From a virus, in the IMG/VR virus record IMGVR_UViG_3300005366_000002, positions 1-64,000 of that record: 64,000 nucleotides of DNA; one strand, written 5' to 3'. A model generated the notes under the pieces. It was given only the letters and a program-made list of their open reading frames with translations, made no database searches and had not been told where the DNA came from. Below are positions 50,710 to 58,800 of the stretch, in pieces (positions within the stretch are counted from its first letter, which is position 1; every line of letters starts with the position of its first letter). Both the position numbers and the translations under genes were made by a program.

Positions 50710-51789
50710 ATGCAAACCATGTACGCGACCCCCACCAACCTGTTCTTCGCGCCGGGCGGCAAGCCCATCGCTCGCTACGACAAGCCGCGCTACCCGATCT
50801 TCGAGAAGCTGAACAAGCTGATGCGCAGCTTCCACTGGGAGCCGGAAGTCATCCCGATGTCCGGCGAGCGACGGAGCTTCAACTCGATGACCGACGCGGA
50901 CCAGTTCGTGTTTACCTCGGGCTTGCAGCGAGCGATCATGCTGGACACCAAGCAGGGTGAGGAGCCGTCCCGCGTGTTCGGCACCGTCTGCACCGACCCC
51001 TCGCTGTCGAACTGCATCACGACCTGGCAGCAGTTCGAGACGATCCACAGCGAGTCCTACACGCACATCCTGCGCGCCATCTACCCGGACCCGAGCGCCG
51101 TCGTGGAGCAGATCCCGACGATCAAGGCGATCACCGAGTGCGCGGCCGCCATCAGCGACGCCTACGATCGCATGGTCGCCCATCCTTCGAAGGAGAACCT
51201 GTACCTGGCGCTGTGCGAGGCCAACGCGTTGGAGGCCCTGCGGTTCTTCAACTTCTTCGCCACGCTCTTCAACTTCAAGAAGCGCCTGATGGTTCCCGGT
51301 TCCGGCGACATCGGCAAGCTGATCGCACGCGACGAGAACATCCACCTGTCGCTGGTCATGCACATCATCAAGGCGCTGCCCAAGGACGATCCGGAGTTCG
51401 TGGAGATCATCGGCGACAACCGTGAACGGGCCCTCCAGATCTACCGGACGGCCGCGGAGCAGGAGAAGGCCTGGGCCCAGTACCTGTTCTCCCACGGCCC
51501 GATCATGGGTCTCAACGAGGGCATCCTCTGCGAGCACATCGAGTATCGCGAGATCAAGGCGACCAACGGCATGGGTCTGACCTCGAAGAAGCTGCCGCTT
51601 CTCAACATCAGCTACATGCGCGAGTACGTCGACGACTCGGACAAGATCCAGGCCGCTCCGCAGGAAGACGGCGCGCTGGAATACCTGTCGTCTTCGTCGT
51701 TGCACAACGACATGGAGAACTTCGTTCCCAAGTTCGGGACGGCCAAGCTGGACCTCAAGGCCCTGCTGGGCGTCGGAGTCGCCGCATGA
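50710..51789 (+). CDS. nrdB: Ribonucleotide reductase class Ia, small subunit
   Basis: Provides the diiron-tyrosyl radical. FETIHSESYTHI (109-120) carries E110, H113 and radical Tyr Y117. D79 (MLDTKQ), E175 (LEALRFF) and DENIH (E209, H212) complete the metal ligands, matching E. coli D84, E115, H118, E204, E238 and H241. 359 residues is normal. The gene starts 19 bases after nrdA and overlaps the next gene by four. Confidence 0.95.
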   Translation: MQTMYATPTNLFFAPGGKPIARYDKPRYPIFEKLNKLMRSFHWEPEVIPMSGERRSFNSMTDADQFVFTSGLQRAIMLDTKQGEEPSRVFGTVCTDPSLSNCITTWQQFETIHSESYTHILRAIYPDPSAVVEQIPTIKAITECAAAISDAYDRMVAHPSKENLYLALCEANALEALRFFNFFATLFNFKKRLMVPGSGDIGKLIARDENIHLSLVMHIIKALPKDDPEFVEIIGDNRERALQIYRTAAEQEKAWAQYLFSHGPIMGLNEGILCEHIEYREIKATNGMGLTSKKLPLLNISYMREYVDDSDKIQAAPQEDGALEYLSSSSLHNDMENFVPKFGTAKLDLKALLGVGVAA

Positions 51790-52208
51790 CCCAAGACCCG
51801 AAGGAGCTGATCAAGCTCAACGACGGGTCGGCTCCCAACGCAGTGGCGCCAACCAAGTGGGCGCCGGACCCTGCGCTGCGCCGCATCGTCTGCGCGGCCG
51901 TCCTGATCCAATGGGGCTCCAAGTCGCTGAAGCTGGTGAGTCCGCGGCACTGGGACTCGACGATGCATGATCAGCTTCAGCAGATCGTCGTGCTGGCCTA
52001 CCCTGCAGCGGAGACCTCGGAAGCCCAGTTCGCCGCCTGGGTCAAGGCCAATCTGGACATGGAGGGCCAGATCCAAGGCTTCGTCGACCAGTTCGGTGAC
52101 TTCTGGGATCGTAGTGACGCCTACTCGATCGCCCGGAGGCAACACCAGATCGTGCGGAAGACAGGCAACCAGGATTCCTGGGAGCTGTTCTCGGAGGACC
52201 TCTACTGA
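51786..52208 (+). CDS. Conserved phage protein, 140 aa
   Basis: Pattern RIVCAAVL..W..K...PRHWDSTM then QGFVDQFGDFWDRSDAYSIA and LFSEDLY. From memory this combination recurs in many phages as a family of unknown function. ATGA overlap with nrdB. It may be linked to nucleotide metabolism by place only. Confidence 0.65.
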   Translation: MTQDPKELIKLNDGSAPNAVAPTKWAPDPALRRIVCAAVLIQWGSKSLKLVSPRHWDSTMHDQLQQIVVLAYPAAETSEAQFAAWVKANLDMEGQIQGFVDQFGDFWDRSDAYSIARRQHQIVRKTGNQDSWELFSEDLY

Positions 52209-52711
52209 TGAAACCCGTGAAGCAGACGATCATCTACAACGACCAGACGATCGGCAACGGCGACTGCGTGACCGCCTGCTGGGCGTCCATCCTGGAGCTC
52301 CCGCTCTGGATGGTGCCTCCGTTCCACCAGATGTACGGACGCCCGGACTACAACGCACGCCTCGACGAGTACATGAAGCTCGTGCATCGCCTGCAGGTCA
52401 TCACAGTTTACAACGTGAACGTCCCGGCAGAGTTCGACAAGGACGATCTGCGGAACCTGCGTGATCTCCCGGAGTTCTACGTGGCGACTGGTCCTACGGT
52501 TCGCGGCGGTCACCACGCAGTCGTCTACGGCGGTGATCGCTCTGTGAGGGCCTCTGCAGGATCTTCCTGGCAGTCCATGTGGCCGTCCGACAGGCTGGTC
52601 CACGACCCACACAGCAGCGACGCAGGTCTGACATCCGTCTGGAAGATCATGTACCTGCGGCCTCTCGCCGCACCCGCCATCGACGTCAACAACGTCCCGG
52701 AGATCCTCTGA
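52208..52711 (+). CDS. Cysteine peptidase-like (C39-type) protein, 167 aa
   Basis: GDCVTACWASILELP (18-32) with a candidate catalytic Cys (C20), GPTVRGGHHAVVYGG with His near 102-103 and VHDPHSSDAGL near 129 follow the layout of a small papain-like/C39-like family common in phages and bacteria. It could be a peptidase or an inactive relative. The function in infection is unknown. It shares one base with the preceding gene. Confidence 0.55.
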   Translation: MKPVKQTIIYNDQTIGNGDCVTACWASILELPLWMVPPFHQMYGRPDYNARLDEYMKLVHRLQVITVYNVNVPAEFDKDDLRNLRDLPEFYVATGPTVRGGHHAVVYGGDRSVRASAGSSWQSMWPSDRLVHDPHSSDAGLTSVWKIMYLRPLAAPAIDVNNVPEIL

Positions 52712-52743
52712 ACTGGGACACCTGGAACTAGAAGGAGCAGCTC

Positions 52744-53121
52744 ATGGCTGACGATCAGAACACTGACACCACGCAGACCGCAACGGTCACCAAGACAGAG
52801 ACCGCCACAGAGACGACCACCGTGTCTGTCGAGGAGCAGCAGGTCTCCAAGGTTCTCCGCATCGCTGGCATGTTCTGGGACTGGTTCGACCAGCGGGACG
52901 TGGAGAAGCACCTGGTGGCCTTGTTCACCCTGTTCATGACGTTCATGGAGCTCCGCTGGGGCATGCACTTCGCAGAGGTCAACGAGGCGCGACCGGGCAC
53001 CGACATCGCCCTGGTTCTCGCTGCGATCGGCGTGCCGTTGACGGCCCTCCAGGCGGCTGTCATCAACTGGTACTTCACGGCGCGCACCGTTGCTGTCCAA
53101 CCGGCCTCGAAGGATCAATGA
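52744..53121 (+). CDS. Small membrane protein with two TM helices
   Basis: A Thr/Glu-rich N-terminus (TTQTATVTKTETATETTT) precedes two hydrophobic segments at about 56-71 and 87-110. Such two-helix proteins can be holins, but no lysis gene was seen nearby, so this is a suggestion only. AAGGAG precedes the ATG. Confidence 0.6.
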   Translation: MADDQNTDTTQTATVTKTETATETTTVSVEEQQVSKVLRIAGMFWDWFDQRDVEKHLVALFTLFMTFMELRWGMHFAEVNEARPGTDIALVLAAIGVPLTALQAAVINWYFTARTVAVQPASKDQ

Positions 53122-53489
53122 TGGGACGCCGTCAGACCATCGTGAAGCCCATGCACTTCAAGATCGCAGAGTCGCAGGAGGACATCCTGCTGACCCTGCG
53201 GCCGCTTCCACCTGGCGCCCCTGTGGAGTCAGGCGACCGGATCATCAAGAACCGGCGGTGTCGGCTCGACGGGTTCACCGTGCTCGAAGATCCCAACTGG
53301 GCTCCTCGCTCCGAATGGGAGCTTCACAACCCGTTCATCGTGTGGAACGTGGAAGGTGGCCCAGTGTTCGTCGCAACCGACGACGAGCTGCATCGCCTCA
53401 CCGGCTTGGAGAGCTTGATGGTCCGTGGTGGTCTCCTCTCGTTCGCTTACCTGGATCGCAGGTACAACGGGTCGGACTGCCAGGGCTGA
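53118..53489 (+). CDS. Hypothetical protein, 123 aa
   Basis: ATGA overlap with the membrane protein gene. Beta-rich sequence (RRCRLDGFTVLEDPNWAPR, HNPFIVWNVEGGPVFVATD). No domain recognised. Confidence 0.6.
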   Translation: MMGRRQTIVKPMHFKIAESQEDILLTLRPLPPGAPVESGDRIIKNRRCRLDGFTVLEDPNWAPRSEWELHNPFIVWNVEGGPVFVATDDELHRLTGLESLMVRGGLLSFAYLDRRYNGSDCQG

Positions 53490-53505
53490 CCAACTCCTGG
53501 GGAAC

Positions 53506-53514
53506 GCAATTTTA
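53506..53514 (+). promoter_or_regulatory. GCAATTTTA motif at HNH start
   Basis: The last A of the motif is the A of the HNH start codon. Same sequence as at 35868 and 63830. Confidence 0.35.
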
Positions 53515-53876
53515 TGTTCAACCGACGAAGGCCGTTTGTTCGCAAGAGCGCCAGCGGCACCGCCCGTATCCAACGTGATAGTTACTCCAACGATGCTCAG
53601 GGATGGTGGACGATCCGGGATGCGGTGTGGACTCGCGATGGTGGTCTCTGTCAGTCGCGTCGAGGTGGTGTGGTCTGTGGCAAACCTGGAAAGGAAGTCC
53701 ACCACATCATCCGACTCAGCGATGGCGGAACGACGACCATGGGAAACCTGATCACTCTGTGTCATGGCTGCCATGACGCGCGCCACACCCACCTGGCGCG
53801 CCAACCGGAGCGACAGAATGCCAAACCGAAGAACCCCTACGGGCGGAAGCCGAAGCTGAAACCCTACACACCGTGA
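53514..53876 (+). CDS. HNH endonuclease, 120 aa
   Basis: VHHIIRLSDGGTTTMGNLIT and LCHGCHDARH form a classic HNH domain: H63-H64, N78, H87 and H91, with C46, C83 and C86 as likely zinc ligands. Basic N-terminus (MFNRRRPFVRK). It may be a homing enzyme or a packaging or defence nuclease. The context gives no packaging partner nearby. No clear ribosome site. Confidence 0.8.
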   Translation: MFNRRRPFVRKSASGTARIQRDSYSNDAQGWWTIRDAVWTRDGGLCQSRRGGVVCGKPGKEVHHIIRLSDGGTTTMGNLITLCHGCHDARHTHLARQPERQNAKPKNPYGRKPKLKPYTP

Positions 53877-53883
53877 GGTCAAG

Positions 53884-54102
53884 ATGACTCGTCGACTCGT
53901 CCTCCAGGCCAAGCAGCGCCTGGCTGAATCCAAAGTGATCGCCAAGATCGGACCGATCAAGCACGGCGACTTCCATCGCTGGCTCGGCAAGTCCGAGGAC
54001 GAGCCCATCACGGAAGCCGACATCGCCAAGGGCAAGGCCGCCGGCGGACACGCTGCCAAGATGGCGCAGTTCGCGGAGAACGCCAAGCACTGGCACCACT
54101 GA
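53884..54102 (+). CDS. Small tagged protein, 72 aa (LQAKxRL family)
   Basis: Begins MTRRLVLQAKQRLAESK, the shared N-terminal motif. The rest is Lys/Ala/Glu-rich and basic (AKGKAAGGHAAKMAQF), like a small internal head protein. AGG at low spacing precedes the ATG. Confidence 0.65.
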   Translation: MTRRLVLQAKQRLAESKVIAKIGPIKHGDFHRWLGKSEDEPITEADIAKGKAAGGHAAKMAQFAENAKHWHH

Positions 54103-54132
54103 AGGTCTGTGGAAGCCGAACAAAGGAACATG

Positions 54133-54753
54133 ATGCAAACGCTGAAACTCCAAGCCAAGGAACGACTGCTGGCGACTGCCGACATCGTGCAGGACACGGT
54201 GCCTCCGTCGTCTTACGTCGCAGCTGACGTGGACGAGGACGCGCGCACCGAGCTGGAACGCCAGCTGGGCAAGGCGGAACACGGCGAGCACGAAGCCGAG
54301 AAGGCCGGTGACGACGTCGCCGAGAGCCGCTACAAGGACCTGATGAGCGAAATGGACACCGCATTGTCGCACGGCTCCGATTCGGTCGCAGCCGTGAAGG
54401 CCAACGACACGTCGGATCAACCCGGCATGACGGTCGCTGATCCCGCGCTGCGTCCCCAGATGCAGCACGCACTGGGCCCGGAAGGCATGCTGACGCTCAA
54501 CGCCTCGCTGTTCAACGAGACGGAGCTGAAGGAGCTGGCCCAGCTGAACGCCAAGGACTCGCTGGTTCAAGCCGACACGGAAGACCCGATCTCCGACGGC
54601 GCCGCCTACGACCTGCTGGTCGATGGCGATCCGTCCGAAGAGGAGCCGGTCGTCCAGGAACTGACGAACAACGACGGCTCCACGGAAGCGCCGGACGATC
54701 AGCCCCTGCTGGTCGACGACGTGCCGCCTGCCATCCCGGTCATGAAGGCCTGA
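54133..54753 (+). CDS. Acidic tagged protein, 206 aa (LQAKxRLL family)
   Basis: I start at the ATG at 54133 (MQTLKLQAKERLLATAD), with AAAGGA upstream. An extra ATG at 54130 is possible. The N-terminus has the shared motif. The body is acidic and low-complexity (EHGEHEAEKAGDDVAESR, DDQPLLVDDVPPAIPVM). It fits an internal or scaffold-type head protein. Confidence 0.7.
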   Translation: MQTLKLQAKERLLATADIVQDTVPPSSYVAADVDEDARTELERQLGKAEHGEHEAEKAGDDVAESRYKDLMSEMDTALSHGSDSVAAVKANDTSDQPGMTVADPALRPQMQHALGPEGMLTLNASLFNETELKELAQLNAKDSLVQADTEDPISDGAAYDLLVDGDPSEEEPVVQELTNNDGSTEAPDDQPLLVDDVPPAIPVMKA

Positions 54754-54773
54754 TCGGAGCTCCAGGAGCGAAC

Positions 54774-54781
54774 GATAAATA
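54774..54781 (+). promoter_or_regulatory. GATAAATA late-type promoter element
   Basis: AACGATAAATAGAGG lies nine bases before the ATG at 54791. ATAAATA is the closest match here to T4 TATAAATA. Confidence 0.55.
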
Positions 54782-54790
54782 GAGGTCACT

Positions 54791-55480
54791 ATGGGTCCAC
54801 AGTCCAAACCGTTGGTGAAGCCGCCGGGTCCACTTGACTTCCCGCGGAACTTCAATCCGCACGCGGTCGCCATCTGGTTTGCCGCGTGCCGTTCGCTCCC
54901 ACAAGATACCAGGTCGGCCTGGACTACAGCCATTGCCCGTTACAGGGCCGGTTGCAAGTCCGCCGGCCTCAGTCCATTTGTGGACCCGAAGCAGGACACG
55001 GACATCGCGATCCGCAACTACCTGTTCATGCAGCGCACCGTCTTCGTCCGCGCCATGAACGTCACCGGGTTGACCAGGGACCTGAAGGTGATTCGGCTCG
55101 TCCACCGAGAGTGCCGCGTCGAGCCTTACGGGTTCTCGCTGATCGTCTCGGTGCAGTTTCAGATGGACGATCCCACCTGGATCAAGAGTCTGTTCAGGCT
55201 CAAGGGTGGCTATCGGTTCAGCCCTGCGCGTGATGTCCACCGTCGCTACTGCATGGAGCTTGACCCTGGGCTCACGGTGTTCGTCTACAACGACAGCATC
55301 AACGGGCCGCGTCGCTGGCACATCGGCTACGAGATCAAGTGCCCGATCGCTCCCATGTGGAGCTCCGATGGTCCTGCTGATGCGGCGACCAAGGAGCAGT
55401 ACGTCCTCGACAACCTGTGGGCGCCCCTGATGAACACGTACAGGGAGCGTCGACGCCTCGACAGGATTCGCCGGCTATGA
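54791..55480 (+). CDS. Hypothetical protein, 229 aa
   Basis: ATG directly after the promoter element, with GAGGT upstream. Globular and Arg-rich (RDLKVIRLVHRECRVEPYGF, RRLDRIRRL at the end). No known domain. It is the first gene of the run leading to the SNF2 helicase. Confidence 0.6.
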   Translation: MGPQSKPLVKPPGPLDFPRNFNPHAVAIWFAACRSLPQDTRSAWTTAIARYRAGCKSAGLSPFVDPKQDTDIAIRNYLFMQRTVFVRAMNVTGLTRDLKVIRLVHRECRVEPYGFSLIVSVQFQMDDPTWIKSLFRLKGGYRFSPARDVHRRYCMELDPGLTVFVYNDSINGPRRWHIGYEIKCPIAPMWSSDGPADAATKEQYVLDNLWAPLMNTYRERRRLDRIRRL

Positions 55481-55809
55481 GCAAAGAGCTGACCTTCACC
55501 TGGAACCGCGACGGTGCCGAAGGGGACGTCAGCGCTGTCTCGTTTCCTCAGGCGCTGGATCGCGCGAAGGTCCAGTTCCTGAAGAAGAGGGGCTGCGGTC
55601 CCGGGACCGCCAAGTTCCGCATCAACAAGGAAGAACTGCGCGATCGGTTCTTCAAGATCGGGCTCAGTCCGCTGACGTTTCAGCGGTACAAGGAGCTCTA
55701 CCTGGGCTTCAAGGAGGATCAGCTGAGTCCGGCTGACCTGGAGGAGCTCGCCCAATTCCAATCGTTCTACAAAGCAAGGTCTGCATATGAACACGAGTAC
55801 AAGCGCTGA
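55477..55809 (+). CDS. Hypothetical protein, 110 aa
   Basis: ATGA overlap with the previous gene. Basic and helical (VSFPQALDRAKVQFLKKRG, NKEELRDRFFKIG). Its last 23 bases overlap the start of the giant helicase gene, so expression may be coupled. Confidence 0.6.
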   Translation: MSKELTFTWNRDGAEGDVSAVSFPQALDRAKVQFLKKRGCGPGTAKFRINKEELRDRFFKIGLSPLTFQRYKELYLGFKEDQLSPADLEELAQFQSFYKARSAYEHEYKR

Positions 55810-58800
55810 ACGCCAAGCTCTCGTCGAAGCCCACCTGGCGGTTCGCCCGATGACGAACCTCGTCCCGCACGAGGAGTTCGCGCTGACCAAGGAGCAGCTG
55901 AACAGCGGCTTCATGGGTGTCTTCAACTGGAACTATGAAGGCGATCCCCGCAAGACCCTGCTGAAGGTCGCGCTGGGTCCCATCATGGACATGACGGCCA
56001 TGATCACCGGCAAGATGCCGGTCGGCAAGACCGAGGAAGACCGCAAGAACCGGAAGCTGAAGAACCAGAGCCTCCGCAAGTTCGCCGAGAACCGCCTGAA
56101 GTCCAACCTGGCGCAGTACACGACGCTCCAGAAGGTCAACAAGGGCGACGACTCCTACTTCCTGGTCGGCCTCCCGATCGCGAAGTTCACGGGTCCCGAC
56201 AGCGCGGCTGCCCTGATCTCCCTGTTCGACGGCCCGGCCTTGACCGAGGAAGGTCGCGCCAACATCGAATCGTCCATGAAGAACGTGGACGAGAAGTCGG
56301 TGGCCGTGTTCCCCGCTGCCCAGGCCCTGAAGGGCGCTGGCCTCGCCCCGAAGGCCATGAAGGTCTTCAGCGAAGCTCTCGTCGACGTGCGCTACAAGAC
56401 CGTCCAGGGTCAGGGCACGATGATGTTCCTGACCCTGAAGCTCGACAAGGCTGCCGCGCAGTACATCACGAGCCAGGACTGGGTCGAGATCCGTCCGTCT
56501 GACGTGTACCCGCTGATGGTCGGCTGGGTCGAGGCCGAGTACGTGTCGGTCAACTACGGCAAGACGTCTATGTCGATGTCGAAGATCGCGACGACGCTGC
56601 CCAAGCACCTGCCGGGTGACGAGCGCGTCGACGCCTTCAACATCGGCATCCTCACCTCCGGCGAGCCCATCTGGATTCCCAAGGAGTGCGACAACACGGA
56701 GCGCTACGAGTCCATGTACTCGGCGGCCGGCTCCAAGGAGAACGGCGAGTTCGCGCTGCGTCAGCTGGGCCAAGAAGTCGAGCCGCATCTGCCGAACAAC
56801 ATCCCGATCCTCACCGACTGGGTCAACAACAAGTTCACGTACTCGAACTCCGTGGGCAAGCCGGTCATCCTCGACCTGGCCCACCTGCGCAAGTGCACCG
56901 CCTCGATGGCGCTCAACGTCCTTCGCCGGGACATGAGCGAGGACTACGTCAAGACCATCAGCTACTACGCGAAGGAGTGCCGCGTCTCGATCGCCGCAAC
57001 CGACTACGGCGCCACGTCGGTCCTCGGTGCCTTCGGCTCGAAGCCGAACCTCGAGATCGGCGACTACGCGGTCTTCGCCTTCAAGACCTGGATGGAGATC
57101 ACGAAGAGCGCGCACCTGCGCTACTACGACGTGATGGACAGCCTGACCCTGAAGGCTGACAACGAGGGCACGCCGGTCACCAAGGACTCGATCGTCGACA
57201 ACCCGGAGATGTTGCTCGAGCCAATCGCGCGGTTCATCAAGGCCCTCGTGCCGTCGATGATCGCCAACCTCGAGGCTCTGTTCGTCCGCTACGCCGTCAA
57301 GACCATGACGGAGCAGCTCGGCCTGCTGGCTCTCCTGGCCAACTACGGTGCGGACCTGACAAAGACGACGGTCGAGTCCAACACGATCAACAAGGCTGCG
57401 CTCCAGCAGGGCGTCCTGCCTGGGTGGACTCCGCCTCCGATCCCGCTCCTGACCTCGAAGTTCCAGTCGGAGAACGGCGGTCTCCTGCCTCACCAGCTGA
57501 AGATCCGCAACATCCTGCGTGACCGTCCTGACCTGGCTGCCCTGCCGGTCGATGCCGGTGGCGGCAAGTCCATGCTGGCCATCACGGATGTCCTGAACGA
57601 GGTGGCGGCTGGCGAGAGCGCTCCGTACCTGGTGATGTGCCCGTCCCACCTGGTCGCCAACTACGTGTCGGAGATCGTGGAGTTCACGGATGGCAAGGTC
57701 AACGTGATCCCGGTCACGACCTACAACATCCAGACGACTGGCCTCAAGCGCTTCCAGGAGATCCTGGAGACGGCGCCGATCAACACGATCCTCGTGGTCG
57801 ACTACGACTGCCTGAAGTACATGGGTCGTGCCACGGTCTACGGTACTTCGACGATCTACGTCTACCCGATCGTGGAGATGATCCGCCGCTTCAAGCCTGG
57901 CTACGTCTTCATGGACGAGTCGCACTTCCTGCGCAACGCCGGCAACGCCCGCTTCAAGGCGGTGATGACGCTGGTCGCTGACATCAAGAAGAAGCGCGTG
58001 GCGTCCGGTACGATGAACCCGGACAGCCCGTCTGACCTGCCGGGCCAGATGGCGATCCTCGACCCGACGATCTTCGGCACGCGTGCCCAGTTCAACGCGA
58101 AGTACGGCGACAAGGTCAGTGGCAACCGCGTGCTGTCCTGGAAGACGACGGGTCCTGACTCGATCAACACCGTGCTGCCGACGCTGCAGAACTCGGTGGT
58201 CTGGGCTCCGGCCAAGCGCAAGGAGTGGGCGTGCGCGCTGCCTCCGCGTCGCGACCGCTTCCTCGCCGTCACGCTGACGGACGCGCAGATGGCGGTCTAC
58301 GACGCTCTGTTCGACGAGATGGTGGAGTCGATCCGCAAGAAGGCCGAGACCGACAAGAACGCGAAGAAGCTGCTGGACAAGCTGACCGGCAAGGCCGCGA
58401 CCGCCGAAGACGAGGCCGCGTTCTCCGACCTGGGCGGCGACAAGGAGAAGGGCGACGCTGAAGGCGGTGACGACGAGGAGGATGAAGACGAAGAGGACGT
58501 GGGTCCTGCGCTGCAACCCTACCTCGCCAACATCGAGCGGTTCGTCAGCAACCCTGCGTGGCACCCGTACGCCAAGCATGGTTTCAAGGATCGCAACGGC
58601 AAGGTCCACCCACCTCTCTCCGGTGAAGACCTGATCTCGCCGAAGGCTCGCGAGCTGGCGAAGCAACTGAAGCTCTACCTGGACTCGCACGAGACCAAGG
58701 CGCTGATCTTCACGAACTACAACGAGACCACCGACTCGCTGTTCAACGCGATGCCGGAGGAACTCCGGTCCTGCGGTCTGCTGTACAAGACCGGCAACAA

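Noticed and set aside
43619-50768. Leftward open frames of 847 and 819 codons
   Set aside because: They lie opposite well-supported rightward genes, including nrdA, and have no recognisable domains.
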